From Podocnemis expansa (lineage: Eukaryota; Chordata; Testudines; Podocnemididae), in NCBI GenBank assembly GCA_007922195.1, contig ML681995.1, forward strand, positions 13,509,879 to 13,573,878: a stretch of 64,000 bases of DNA, written 5' to 3'. The notes under the pieces were generated by a model. That model searched no databases, was not told where the DNA came from, and saw nothing but the letters and a program-made list of their open reading frames with translations. Of the stretch, positions 22,750 to 35,269 are shown piece after piece. Positions within the stretch are counted from its first letter, which is position 1. Every line of letters begins with the position of its first letter. A program made the translations under genes and the position numbers.

Positions 22750-23760
22750 GGCTGCATTGCATGGGTCCTTCAGCATTTGGGCATTGGGCTGCTGTGTGTC
22801 CTAGCTCCCCACAAGCATAGCACCAGTAGCCTGCTCTATCCCCCTACTCTTTGGACTTCCAAGCCTCATACCATGACCTTCTCACTCAAACTTTTCAAGT
22901 CCTTTCAGTAACTCAATCCTTGCTCAGGCCTCCTTCCTCCCCAGCCTGCCTTGGCCCAGTGGCTAATCCAAGCCTTTAGGTTAGAGGCTAGTCTCTTGTT
23001 CTGGGTCCATTCTTCCCTGGCAGCTTGAGAGGGGTCCTTGGCTGCTAGCTGCCTTTCTACAAGGGCGACTAAGTCATCATGTGAGGCAAGGTCATTCTGA
23101 CTAATCCATCCCTGTAGGTCTGGTGGCAGCCCCCATATAAATCTGTCCAAGACTAGGTTCTCAGTGATCATCTGTGCACTGTGTACCTCAGGCTGCAGCC
23201 ATCTCTGTGTTATATGTATCAGGTCAAAGAACTGCAACCTCGGTGCCCGGCCTTCCTGGTATTTCCACTCATGGAACCTCTGTGCCCTTAGGGCTGTCGT
23301 CACTCCAGATCTGGCGACATTCACTGCCTTCAACTGAGGGTAGTTTGAGGCAACCTTAGCTGCCTGTTCATAGTATGCCTTTTGAGCCTCTCCACATGAG
23401 AAAGGGGTGAGGATGCTGGCCCACTGATCCTGGAGTCAAGCCTCCCTCAGTCCTGTCTTTTCAAACATGAAGAGAGAGGCTTCCGCATAATCCTCCACCA
23501 TCATCTTCTGTAGATAACTGGTAGCCCCCAGGGGTTGTCCCACATCATGGCCATGGATTAGGGCCTTTAGCTGGTGCACTACCTCTTGTAGGGTGGCTCA
23601 GTCCAAGGTTGTTTTGAGTTATCAACAACAGATTGGGCTCTTGTTGGAGCTGCACTGACTCCTGTTGGGCAGTCATCTGGAGTCAAATAGCTTCTTGTTG
23701 TGTGGCTGTGGCGTGCACCAGGACTTTCACTACATCCTCCATTGTGGGACAGATTTTGTC
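22750..23760 (-). pseudogene. gag with SCAN-like capsid, Gmr1-like element
   Basis: The best open part is 23333-22905. It includes [20 protein letters not shown], then [16 protein letters not shown] and [11 protein letters not shown]. The pattern of a hydrophobic helix, an 'F..GLP..L..W' type block, and a downstream helix matches the SCAN domain, which is known to derive from the capsid of Gmr1-like gag proteins. A CCHC knuckle follows at 22822-22781. The N-terminal part toward the primer site is frameshifted, with a region of repeated Gln/Leu-type codons. It would have formed the particle shell. It is inactive. Confidence 0.7.
22781..22822 (-). other. CCHC zinc knuckle of gag
   Basis: Fourteen codons, CYACGELGHTAAQC, fit C-x2-C-x4-H-x4-C exactly. 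This is the nucleocapsid RNA-binding knuckle, at the C-terminal end of gag. Confidence 0.9.
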
Positions 23761-23795
23761 TTGCCTTGGGGTGGTCCTCTGCACTATTGAACAAG

Positions 23796-23813
23796 ATCCC
23801 ATTCCTGACACCA
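23796..23813 (-). other. Primer binding site, tRNA-Leu type
   Basis: On the minus strand the 18 bases TGGTGTCAGGAATGGGAT begin two bases inside the LTR end. They match the complement of the 3' end of vertebrate tRNA-Leu (known sequence ...CCCACTCCTGACACCA) at 17 of 18 positions. This fixes the orientation of the element and the inner edge of its LTR. Confidence 0.75.
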
Positions 23814-23815
23814 TA

Positions 23816-24808
23816 TGTGGGAAAGCAGCCCCTTGGCTTTGCCAGATAACAGTTGTCTCCCCTGGTGAAACAGGCCTTCTGTAAATCTTCCCCAGTCAGA
23901 GCAAGCCTTTTCTTCTCCCCACACCACTCTGTGTCTCTTGACTGCAGTGCGCTGGGGCAGGGTTTGAGTGTAGGCCTTGGTGGATCAAGCCGATACGTCC
24001 ATGGAGCCTAGACCCCACAGTACCTGTCCCTGACTTCTCCAGCCAAGTTGTTGTTGGTGTTTGTTTGTTTGCTTTGCCAGCACTGGGCAGTCTGTCTCTC
24101 TTGGTAGATTGGTGCCCAAGTCCCTTGTCCTCCACTTCTTCAGGAAAGAAGCATTCTGTTCCTGGTTTGGTGGAAAAAGCCTCTTCTCCCGCAAGGCCAG
24201 CTCAAGGGCTTGTGGTGCCCCAAGCTGACTTTTGCTTTTATGCTCCCCTGCCCAACCCGGCCTCTGCTTTGGGCCATCTCCCCCTTCCCCGGGTGAGGAA
24301 CAGCTAGCCCAGTGTTGGTGTGTGCCAGCCCAGAGGCCAGGCTTTGCTCTCCCACCCCTCCCCTGGGCTGTTCCACCCTAGGAGTGGGAAGAGCTAGCCC
24401 AGAGGTGGGACGAGAGAGCAAAGTCCACTCCATGGGCTGGCCTGCTCTGTCCCCAGGGGCAGAGTGGCTCACTTGGGGAGGGGCAGGAGCACAGGGGTCC
24501 AGCTTCTGGACCAGCCCACCCCAGCCCCAGTGTGGCACCCTGAGCCAGGGCCTCAGTGGCTCATGACAAGAACCATCCCTGTTCTCCTGTTCCTACAAGC
24601 CTCTGGCAGTTTGTCTCCCTCTGTCTTCCCTAGCATGGGTAGGGCTTTTAATAGAGCTGGAGCAACCTTTGCCTGGCCTCACCTATTTCTCATCAGGCTG
24701 CAATCACCTTCCCCTGCCAGCAGGAAAAAGGGCTTTTATCATTCTAGGACCAACACATCTGCCCTCAGTTACCCTTCTGTAGCCCTCTAGCCTGACTTTA
24801 TCACAACA
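23816..24808 (-). repeat. 5' LTR of the Gmr1-like element (probably with an insert)
   Basis: On the minus strand it starts TGTTGTGATAAAG and ends CCCACA, giving the expected TG...CA ends, with the primer site two bases beyond. TATA-like TATTAAAAG lies at about 24652-24644 and GATAAAAGCCC at about 24740-24730, either of which could be the promoter. The GC-rich stretch at about 24190-24560 differs in composition, resembles the GC-rich block at 60015-60295, and is probably a later insert. No second LTR is in the window. Confidence 0.65.
24190..24560 (+). repeat. GC-rich block, probable insert in the LTR
   Basis: Begins aaggccagctcaagggcttgtgg and carries tandem-like phrases such as ctagcccag and ctgttccaccctagg. 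Its first part resembles the reverse complement of 60235-60295 (ggccaggcccaaggttttttgcc), so it is likely one repeat family in opposite orientations. Confidence 0.35.
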
Positions 24809-24824
24809 CACCCACCCACCCACC

Positions 24825-25325
24825 TATTTAGTGTCTGTATTACTGTGGCACCTAGCCAATCTAGTCAAGATCAGGTCTACTCTGTACTAGATGTGAACTA
24901 TTGACAGTGAAAACCTAGCTCTACACGGTTTACAATTCAAATAGACAAAAAGTAGGCAAAAGAGTTTTATCTCTGCCTTATGTTGGGGAATATGGAGACA
25001 CAGAGGACTGGATTTATAAAAAGGTAATTAAGATGTAGAGAGGTACTTTGTGTGATTTCATTTTATTTTATTCTTTTTCCCTGAAGTGACCAAAAATCTA
25101 ATTCTTGGCCAGAGAGATGAAGGATGGAATTTTCCAGAGCTCTCAGCATTGATCTTGTTCTGCTTCCACTGATGTCAGCGCTTCCTTGGGAGCTGAGTTA
25201 GACCAAGACTGAGCAGTTATGAAAATTCTGTCTTAGGTGACTTGCCCAGACTCTGAGAAGAAGCTCAGCCAGGAACTGAACCTAAAAATTCATCATGTTG
25301 CAAGCAGAGCACCTTAACCACAGGT
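24825..25325. repeat. Amniote MIR-type SINE remnant
   Basis: Contains tattactgtggcacctag near 24838, ggtttacaattcaaatagac near 24927, and gtgacttgcccagactctgag near 25238 with a downstream agcagagcaccttaaccac. The order and phrases are those of MIR and its amniote relatives (family knowledge). Confidence 0.5.
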
Positions 25326-25330
25326 GTTTT

Positions 25331-28322
25331 TAATTCCAATCATTAAAAATAAACATACAATTTTTTCATATCTACTTTCTTTTTTTCTAGAGTAGGAAAT
25401 TGAGATTGTTTGAAAGAACAGCAGCAATGATAAACTAGCAACACTTGCTGTACTTACCACTGAAATTCAGGAGCTACTGGAGGACACGATGGCCAACCTG
25501 AACTGTGGCTTGTTTCCTTCCCCAGTGATTTATCTGCCTTTGAGTGCTTTGACAAAAAAAAAAAAAAAATCAGTATGCAGGAGCCTGCTGCCTTGACCTG
25601 AAGCCTGCAGAAGGGCATCTTATGGCATTATTACAGCTTGGGAACATGGCCTTGCTTTGCATCATTTAGAAAGTGTGCATTATTCTGTGCTAATGTGAAA
25701 CGGAGCTTTTGACTTTCCACTATTGAGCCAAGTGAAATAGAGGTAACTGTTAAATTCCTCCTTCTTTTATCATTCCTCAGTGAATAATGTTACAGTCTTC
25801 TATTCCTCCAATCCTCTCCTCATTTATAGGTTCTGGGACAGCTTTTGCCTTCCTTCCGGTACTCATTTCCTTCCACAAGCTTTCAAGAAAGGTTTTCAAC
25901 ACAAAATGGAGAAAATACATTTCATAATACAAACATGCACCGCTCAGCACTTTATCTTATTTATACGCTGCAGCACAGCTTTCTCTGACCCAGTGATTAT
26001 CATTTCCCAGAGCTATCATCATTTTAAAGGTACCTCTGAATTGTGATCCAGCAGATGGTACAACTCTAGGAGTACAGTGCAAGAGCTGTAAAGGGGGAGG
26101 AAGGAGAACCAATACTCACCATGCTGTTGCCCGAACAAGAGAAAAAGCTCCGACTTGCATTGTTTCACTGACTGTTCAGTGGCAGTCAGCGTTGTTGAGT
26201 ATTGTCACACTGTTAACCACCAGGGAAATCAAGATGATTGTTTTTCTTGTTTTCTGTCCTGTCTACCCACCTGAGTTTTGCTGCATAACAACTGGGCTGA
26301 TTAATTCTAAACCAGAATACCAAATAAGTAAGTAAGAGACACATTCACTACTGCAGTGTTCTAATAGATTTCAGTATGATCTAAACTTGGATTGAATGCT
26401 ATAGATTGCTATTCAGCTGTTTAAGCAGAAGGTCTGTTAAACTGAGCAATTTTTTAACGTGCCAGGTCTTCCTCTTTTCCTTCAATCACCCTGTTCTCCG
26501 GCCCCTCAAATTGCTAATCCCTCATTTCACATTTCTGTCTGTGAACTGTGTGGCCTTTGCCAGTCAGTCACAATGGAAACGGCAGCCAGACTGTTAAAGC
26601 CATGGAAGATCCAATATCTTAATGTGATTGGGTGGAGTTCCCAGAGATATTTCACTGTGTAGGGGAGGCTGTTATCATTCTGGTTGAGATAATAATCAAG
26701 GGTCATTAGCTGCTGCTTAGATTGTTTTAGACGCCATCATTTGAAACTGGTTGTGAATTCTTTTTTGATCCTTAGTAGGGTAGTAGGGATGGTGATGGAA
26801 GAGCTTTCACAAAGAACTTAAAGAAGCATGGGACTTCTAAATAGACTTTCCAGTTAAAATCTAAAAATCCCTGATAACCAAGTGCCTGAAGTTATGTATC
26901 AACATATGTAGTTAGCTACTTAAGAGAGGGCTGATTATTTTCAAAGACACTGAAAATACATAGTTCCCGTTTGATTCAAAATGAAGTAGTATTCAGCAGC
27001 TGTGACAATCAAGCTACCTTTAAGCCTTGGTTTAGCAATGTACTTGTGCCCAACTTTTAAGCACATTGTTCAGGGACCTTGTTTAGTTTGGCACTTTTTT
27101 GGGTGCCTAAATGTGCATTTAGGTACCAACTTAACAAATGCTGGCCTTTAAGAGAGATCATTTTCCTGAGTTTGAGTGGTCATTACCTTTGTATCTTTGT
27201 GTGTGTTTTGCACTGTGAAAACAGTGAGCTGAAATACCACAGTGCTCACATGTGGCTACTTACATTGCAGCCTTTCAATAGTTCCGCAATTCACTTACAC
27301 ATATTTTACATCAATGAGAGGGCTATTAGCACAGGTGGTCTCCTGAGGCTGGGACCATGATATGTCAAAACATTATAAGGGAGGAATTCTTGCTGAAAAA
27401 TGAATCAAATAAAGGAATCTTTATCATGGGACTTTCTTACACCTTTGTAATTTAGCTCTGGTTGAAGTTATGAATTCTGCTAATACTTGTCCAGGGAGCC
27501 AAAGTAGGGCTGTATTGTGGTGGTAGAAAAAATTCAGATCTTTCATATCCATCTAGTTTGATGCCAAAAATGGTTACTGCCAATGGCTATTCTTGCTGTA
27601 ACATGTTTTGGTGAAGGAATAGGTGCGGGGAGAAGGGAGGATAAACAAGCCAGCTGGCTTATGGGTTAACTGTGAGATTCCTGTTAGCAAACAATTTCTT
27701 TCTTCTTTCTGTATCGAAGCACATGCATGATAAAGCTGAAGTTCTACATCATAAATTCCCATTTGGACATCCAGTTTTGAGAAGCTACATCCAGCATCCT
27801 TATCATTTTGAAGTGAAGTCACAATCAGTAATGAAATCTGCTTGCTTTTCACACACTGAAATTAGCTTTGATTCTTCGCCTGAAACGTATGTTTAAAAGG
27901 CAACATGCACATACTGTATACTGACCCTATCAAAGCAATAAGTACTATTGAAGCCACTTTCTGAAGCTGTCTGGAGCATTAGTTTGTTTTTAATAAGGTC
28001 GCTCTGAAGAAGGAGCAGAGGAATACTTAATGGGAGCTATTTCACTCGACTGGGACGCAGTCCCTACTTTGCCCTATTAAGAAAGAAGGTCAGAATAGAT
28101 GCTAATTTCCGACAGCTACTATGTAAGATAATGTTTGGTTTCCTTTTTTACTATGAAAAAAATAACGTGTTTGGTTGAGAACAATATTTCCTTAATGCTT
28201 AAAATGAGTTGAGCTCTGTGATCAGTGACAGGTACAGGGGTGTAAGTGAGCGTAGAACTTGGTCCACTGCATTGTGATCCTTTGCTGTGACTAACCAATC
28301 ATTTTTATTTTTCATTATTTGT
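25331..28322. other. No recognised gene or repeat family
   Basis: Apparently unique sequence with an A16 run near 25553. No ORF here has a recognisable domain. Confidence 0.4.
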
Positions 28323-28324
28323 AT

Positions 28325-28520
28325 TAAAAGATCATCCTGAGGCCTCCTTCAAGACTGAAGGCTCACTGTGCTAAGAACTGTACAAATGTAATACTTAAAA
28401 ACAGTCCTTATCCCAAATCTATCTAAACAAAGAACCCTGCACCCATTTTACACAGGGGGCTAAGTACGCAGATTAAGTGATTCACCCCAGGTCACTCACG
28501 TAGTCAGTAGCAAAGCAATC
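28325..28520 (+). repeat. Amniote MIR-type SINE remnant
   Basis: Shows cactgtgctaagaactgtacaa, then cccattttacacagggggct, then taagtgattcaccccaggtcac. This is the canonical MIR order (internal core followed by the 'aagtgacttgccc..ggtcac' region), with moderate divergence. Confidence 0.6.
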
Positions 28521-31379
28521 TCACTTCAGTGTCTTATCCACAAGACCATCCTTGCTCTCTTTCCATCACAATGAAATTACTAACCCTCACTGGTTTGGCA
28601 TGCTGGAACTATTCTCATCCCCAAAAAGTGCACATGTGTAAGCATGCATGTTTTTCTCTCTCTCTTTACATTTCAAATGACATGAACAAAGTTTTAGATA
28701 TTTCAAATCTGAGAGATCAGTATGCTGGGAAAGGGAACACATTTTTCGTCACTCATGGTGACAATTAGAATGACAACAAGGCTGGACTCTTCCATCACTG
28801 TTCTTTAATGCTGTCAGCCCCAGCTTTGCCAGAATTATCCTGTCTGATGCATGAATGGACTTATTCATTTCTCACATTGTTTGAGCCAGGAAGCTAAGAC
28901 CTTTCAGATGGCAGATAGGTTGTCCTGTCCTGTGAGGGAATGATGCTGTTGAAAACTGGGCTCGAAAATGTGTTCACCTAGCCATGAAAGGTTAATTTTT
29001 ATGTGTGGTGGACGTATTGGTAGAGCAGCTCTGCTGTGTGTTTTGCTTCTCTTCATGCTGTATAATATGGTTTGAAATCTATCATCTGCTAGGTTTTGTG
29101 TTTGCAGAGAAGGGAGAGAGCCATGCGGAAAAGAGAATACAGTTTTCTTAAAACACTGATTCAATTTTTTGCATTTTATTATGGGCAAGACTTGTATACT
29201 CAGGTCTTATGCTGAACACATTTTTTGAAACACAGTGGTTTTATTATAAATGGGTCACCAGAGAAAATGGTCTCAGGCAGGGAAATGCGTCAGATCCTTC
29301 CAAAGAGATATGAATAATCATTGTTTCTATAGCACACTTGTATAATGTGCCAATTATTTTATGTAACGCAGAATGTAGCTCATGTTCATACACTGCCAGG
29401 TGGAAATCTGGCTGCATCTGGGGTGAAATACTTCAGCTGTTTGATTATATCTTAATCTTAAAACTCTAGTGTCTTCTCTTGATTGCACACTGAATTAGCT
29501 CATAAGTATTCACAGCCTTGTAAGGCCAAAGTGAAAACTACCAGTAAGGTAAGATTCTGGAGAGTGGAAGGAAGGAATAAAATCCATCCTCAAGGAGAGA
29601 TGCTAAAACTACAAAAACTCATTGCATGAGTCAGTGCCAAACCCAGATTCCAAATAATCCCAAAGCAACTTGGTGAAAACGGAAATCCTGATTATGATAC
29701 CCTCACTTCCACTAAATGGTATCTAAGGGTAAATAGCCTCATTGAAATCAATGGAACCACATGTGGAGTAAGCGAGTAACTTTGTCTCAGTCCAGGTCTT
29801 GAATAATTTGGATTCAATACTTGGGTTTAGATGGCAAGCCCCTTCCTTAAATTGAATAGTATATTCCACCATGAGTTTTTTTTCCTTGACACCAATACCC
29901 AGCAGGAATTTAGATGATAACAACCTGGTTCTCAGTCAGCATGGCCCACGTGTAATTTCTGTTGTCAGTGAATGACTTTGCAGACCTGCTACAGATACTG
30001 TCTTACGAAGAAACAAGCACCCCTAAGACATGCATTTGGAGATGTTTTCTGAGTCAACATTATCCAATCCTGAGTTTCAGGCAAGTGTGGAAATTTCAGA
30101 CATTGCTAGATGAGCTATAGTCATCAATCATTTAAGTAGAGTCAATAGAAGTTTCAGGCATCGCTAGGTAATCATCAATCACAACATTGCATGAGTTGGT
30201 GATGGTTTCACATTTCATTGTATAGCTTATAGAAGTGATTATGTGGTTGGTGAGGATTTTAGGGAATTGCATAGTGACAGACAAACTCTCCCCACACAGC
30301 TGTTTGAGTTCCATGAATAGGCACCATGTTGTTGTGTATGGTTGTGGGGTGAGGGGACTGAACAGCCGTTACGTAGCTGCAATGCTGCCAAAATAAATCT
30401 ATTGTTGCTATGGCATGTGTGCTGTGGAAACGAAGATTTCATGTGTAGGTAGTAGAAATATTCTGTACAAATATGTTTTTAAAAATGTTGGCATTGAAAT
30501 TTTCCATTTTTTCCTAAAATTTTCCTTCCAAAATTTTTTTACCGGTATTCTTACCACTACCATTTTAGAGAATTTTTCATGTACTGAAAACTGTTTTCTT
30601 ATTGCAAACTGCGGTTTTGGTAAGTTAGAGAGTTTGAAAATGACTTCAATGAAAATGTTGATAACCATTGTGGAAAACTTAGTAAACATATCAAAAATGG
30701 GTTCATCTCAAACCTAGTGAATTGGAAACAACTTCATGAAAAATGCCAAAAGTTCTGAAATCTTGCTTTCTTTATCAATCAGTTCTAGATCCCTCTGTGC
30801 CTGGCTTACAAAATATGTGCACTTTTTTTTTCTTGAGGGACTTGCTTGTGGAGAAGCTCTTTAGTGATAAGGTTTCCTATTAGGTATGTGATGATTAACC
30901 TTATGATACGCCAAAAGGATTAGCATTATATTTCACATTATCTCTGCTGTACAATATGTTGTGATGTTTTGATCTGTTAATAGGTAGTGCAGAAGTTAAT
31001 CTACAGTATTATCAGCTTTTGTTCCTTCCTGCAACTTGTGGTTCATCTGCATTCTGATACTTGTGGTGACTCTTCTACTCCATAAGTGGTTCCACTGAGT
31101 ATGTATAAGGGTATGAGAATCTAGTTCTCAAGGGCGAGGATAGCAGAACTAATTCACGTGAACCTCATTTAAACCCAACAAGATTGTCAACCATATGAAA
31201 TATAAAGACTTGCTCTCCTCACACTGAAATGCACAAAATCTTCTTGACCACATCTAGGAGTCAGCTGCATATGATGGGACTCTGGTGATTAACTGATCTT
31301 TGATACTAGTGGTAAATATGCCCAATGTCCTGTGAGGGCTGTTAGATGGGGAGTTTTCTGAGTTACTCCAGAGAACTCT
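28521..31379. other. No recognised gene; scraps of ancient amniote repeat
   Basis: Apparently unique. The phrase cattgaaatcaatgg at 29740-29754 is a common motif of old amniote LINE 3' regions. Nothing else is classifiable. Confidence 0.35.
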
Positions 31380-31399
31380 TTCTGGATGTCTGGCTGGTA

Positions 31400-31715
31400 A
31401 GTCCTGCTCACATGCTTAGGGTTGACCAACCACCATATTGGGGGAGAAATTCCTTCTCAACCCCAAATTTTCCTAATTGATAGACACCTGGGCTTTTTTG
31501 CCTTCCCCTGCAGCATGGGGCATGGAATACTTCTGTTGGATTCTCTGTACCTTGAAGTCTTTAAACCATGATTTAAGGACTTCAATAGCTCAGTTGTAGG
31601 TTAGGTGTCTGTTACTACAGTGGGTGGGAGGTTCTGGGGCCTGCATTGTGCGGGAGGTTGGACTGGATGATCATAATGGTCACTTCTGATCATAAGCTCT
31701 ATGAGTCTGTATGTA
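31400..31715 (+). repeat. SINE or LINE 3'-end family with CR1-like tail
   Basis: A recognisable sauropsid interspersed repeat containing ccttcccctgcagcatgggg, then cttgaagtctttaaacca, gacttcaatagctcag, and a tail aggttggactggatgatcat leading to cttctgatcataagctctatgagtct. The tail resembles the CR1 3' end (ggttggactagatgac...), which would let it be mobilised by CR1 machinery. Subfamily not assigned. Confidence 0.55.
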
Positions 31716-34095
31716 GCGTACCAGCTCTAGTGGCAATTGCCATTTGTGCACCAGCTCCTGTGAAAATCCATAGCAAAGATGCCACTCATTTCTCTGATAC
31801 TGGATCTAGACTCTGGCTCCTCACATTCATGCACAGAGTTTCAGAAGGGTTACTGCAGTCCAAAGGCAAAGTTCTTGAACATAGAATTGTACCTGTGTTA
31901 ATCACATTCCTGACTAAATATCAGAAATGTTATAACAAAAGAACAACAGTCCTCCTCGCTCCCCCAGTAAAATAAAGAATTTGAAGCCTATTCATGAAAA
32001 ACAAAAGGAAAACAATTCAAATGAATCATGCCTAAAATGCCTAGTTTCCCTTTCATCAGGATTAAAAGAATGGTTTCTCCAGGAACACGCTCATCGCTAA
32101 TGAAGATTCGTTGTTTAGTGGTCAAAATAAAATCAGTTTTCCATTTTGATGGATGCATTCTTGCTGACTGTCTGAGGCTCAGAAAAGGAAGGTTGCAGCT
32201 ATTTTACTGTGCTCATAACTAGCATCTAAATGTTGATTTAAAAAAAAAAAAGAAAGAAGAAAAACAATGGTTGTATTGTCACTTTGAACCACCACATTAT
32301 TTTTTGCATTATTGATATATCTATAATTTTCATCTGTCCTTCCTTCAGCATGTATATTTATGTGTATTTTTTTTTCAAACCTGCAGTGCAGTGTAAAGCT
32401 AGATTTAAATATTTTCAGACTGACGGTACCCATCATTTGCATTCCACTGACTCATTCAGAGCAGACATCTGAGCAGAAATACAGCAGATAAAAGAGAAAC
32501 TATTAATCCAAGAAAGATTACTGGCACAGAATCTTTATCCTGTATCCTCCCTGAAATAAGACAAAGATCTTACTATGTACATCCCACTGGCTTAGCTTCA
32601 GAAAGTAAGCAATGCAGTAGTGTAGACATGGTGCTTTTTAAAGGCACATTACATTGGACTGGAACTTTAACCCTCTGACAGACTTCATTTGAGTTATGTT
32701 GTTTGTTCCAGTGGTTGCTTTCTCAGTAATTTTCCCTGCTCTTCCCCCCCCAAAAAAACTGCTCTGAAATTTAGTGGAAAAGACAACACATGCCTTAATC
32801 TGATGTAAATTGTATGCCGCACCTGATGACTGGAGATTGTTCTTTAGCACTTCGGTCATATGCATATTTTACAGGGTTCTCTTGTCTCCTGGCCATCCGC
32901 CCCTGCCTTAGCTTTATGCGTCAGATCTTGATGAGCCTAATAACACTAAGGCTTTTCAGGTATTGATGCAAGGGTTTTGGAAAGCAGTGGGCTCAGGCTG
33001 TGGAACAGGGTTGCTCTTTTACGGAGGCATTCATTCTAGGTGACTTGCCATATTCGGTTTCAAATTGCAGCATGCTTTCATCTGCCTTTGCTGTGAATGT
33101 GGGGAGATGCCGTAGCTTTTTCCTCTCTGTCTCTCTTATTGATCCTCAGTAAAAACAACCAAAACAGTTAGAGCTTGTGAAACATTCCTTTCTTCTGTGG
33201 TTATAGGTGGAAAACCTACTTGGTATATAATTGCTGTACTGGCTCAGCTGGTGTTGGTCATTGTCCATCTCCTGCAGTACTTATTTCCATGTCATAACAA
33301 TAACAAAACCTACTGCATTCAATTTGCTTTCAACTTAGAGCAGCCCAGAGAGTTTGATAGCTTTCTGAAGATAGCTCCATGTGTTTTTGACCTTATCTCA
33401 CTATAGTTTGCATTCAACTATGAAATTAAATTGCAGGAAATGATTCAGCTTTGAATCATTCTATTTAAGCCAGCATAGGCCAAAAGCTCTCCTGTGAGCT
33501 ACAACAATGTGGACTGCTATTCAGATGGGAAAGGTAAATGCTTAAGCATGGTTGATAAATTGGACCAGAAGTGCAAACAATTCTGGGCTTTGGATTTTTC
33601 AGCTTTGTTCCAGATGCTTTGTTTCCTTAAATCTCTTGATCAGGTAAAAAGTATTTTCCCTTTGTCTAGATCTTGGATGAATGTATATTTAGCCAACTCA
33701 GTGAAAAACACAACAGCAACCAAGAGCTGGAGGAAGCTTGTTTCTAAACAATTCAGCATCCTCTTCCAATTCATGAAAGAACATTTAAGTACATGGAAAG
33801 AATTTGGTGTAATGGAAAGCTGTGCTTACCCAGGACTAAAACATAGTCACGATTGTTGATTTAAACTGACAAAAAGTGAGGATGACTTCTTCCATAATCC
33901 AGAGGCTGAGAACATTGATGATTTCCCCTCCAATGTTGTTCACATTATCCATTTAGAATGATTTTATTTAAGTTTTAAAGCCCAGAGGCCTGAGTAGTAA
34001 TTTTCAGTATGAAATAGTTACTTATGGAATGGTTTTTGCTATTTTTTTTTAAATTGCACATTCCATCTTCTTCATTTAACTACCTCTCCAGAATC
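31716..34095. other. No recognised gene or repeat family
   Basis: AT-rich unique-looking sequence, including an A-rich tract near 32239. A partial MITE end (gtgtagacatggtgc) appears near 32618 without a partner. Confidence 0.4.
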
Positions 34096-34103
34096 TTTTA
34101 GTT

Positions 34104-34313
34104 CAGTGGTTCCCAACCTCTTCTCTGCCACGGCACACCTTGATACCTTCAGTTTTTTTTGAGGCACACCACTGTATAGTCACCAAATAAGCTCATGAAT
34201 ATTCATGAGCCAACTCAGAACCCTGAGTATTTTTTTTCCAAAAAAATTCCGTGGTGCACCTGTTGAGGCCTGACAGCACACCTGTATGCCCTGGCGCACT
34301 GGTTGGGAAACAG
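34104..34313. mobile_element. hAT-like MITE, 210 bp
   Basis: Left end cagtggttcccaacc. The right end, ggttgggaaacag, is its slightly damaged inverted copy. Flanked by ttttagtt and ttttagat, an 8-bp target duplication with one change, as expected for hAT. It contains a perfect 20-bp palindrome, gctcatgaatattcatgagc (34191-34210). It shares its first about 60 bases with the longer element at 50949-52030. Confidence 0.8.
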
Positions 34314-34589
34314 TTTTAGATCCTGTTATCTTGCTCTTTATTCCACAGATCTGAAGGGCAAAACTACAACTCATGCAAAAGTGAGAGTACTTTGGATTTC
34401 CTGTTGGAAATGGACCTTTTGTGTCTGGCCTCTGTTCGTTTCAGTTGTGCCACCATTGTGTAGGCTTCGACCAAAGGATCTTGTAGATGAGCAACAGAAT
34501 GAATTTCAGATAATCCTAGCTCAGTCTGACATCAGCTGGAATGTGTAATGATGCAGTTGGTGTCTGGGTGTGCGTCTTTGGATTCTACA

Positions 34590-34745
34590 CTTCTTATTTA
34601 CTCTAGGGTATTCCCTAGAGGCCCCAACTAAGTTCAGGGCTCCATTGTGTTTGGTGCCACAAGTGTGCCTAATAAGAGAAGGTTCATGCCCCCAAAACTT
34701 ACAATCTAAATGTTTGGACAGAAAAATAGGGGAAGGGAAATGGAG
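34590..34745. repeat. Amniote MIR-type SINE remnant
   Basis: Phrases ttcagggctccattgtg, ggtgccacaagtg, then cccccaaaacttacaatctaaatg match the central part of the same SINE group as 24825-25325. Confidence 0.45.
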
Positions 34746-35269
34746 GGCCAAAGTTGCCATTGGTTAGCAAGCCCAGAATGGAGCTTGTCTCTCCTGACTT
34801 GCTCTAGATACTGGTCCACACTGCTTCCTTAAGGCAGCATTGGAGCTGTAACAACTTGAGTGTGAAATTTTAGGAGTCCCTAGAATCAACTCCTTCCTGT
34901 TTTCCTTACTTGCAGGAAGTGTGGTGTCAAGTCAAGAAGCTGAGTTGAGGATTTGCTGAACATCAGAGTGTGTCACAGGTTGGCTGGCCCTCAGCCTTGT
35001 CTGGTGTAGCAGCTCTCCTCAGCTGAGTTGGATCCAGTGGCTTAGTTAGCATTAGTCATCCCAGCTGTGAAAGAGGAAGGGGTGCTTAAAATCAGTCACA
35101 GAAGAAAGACATAATAGGGATGAGCTGGTGAAGGCAGGCAGAAGAGATCCCATGGAGTGGGTCTGGTTGCTGTGTAAGTTTTGGTGATATAACAAAAACA
35201 GTGGGGCACTAGACAGCACAGTAGCACTGAGTGTCCTGAACCTTGCTACACAGCTTCATTCCAGGTGCC

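Larger units (their letters stand above)
20886..24808 (-). mobile_element. Gmr1-like Ty3/gypsy LTR retrotransposon, 3'-truncated
   Basis: Read on the minus strand, the order is 5' LTR (24808-23816), primer site (23813-23796), SCAN-like gag, CCHC zinc knuckle, protease remnant, HHCC zinc-binding segment, integrase core, and an integrase C-terminal tail ending near 20886. RT and RNase H do not lie between protease and integrase. In the Gmr1 group of Ty3/gypsy elements integrase precedes RT (family knowledge), so the order is normal for that group and RT, RNase H and the 3' LTR are simply missing beyond the truncation. Many stops and frameshifts show it is inactive. Confidence 0.75.

Noticed and set aside
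33494..33859. 121-codon ORF
   Set aside because: Same reasons: no domain, no supporting context.
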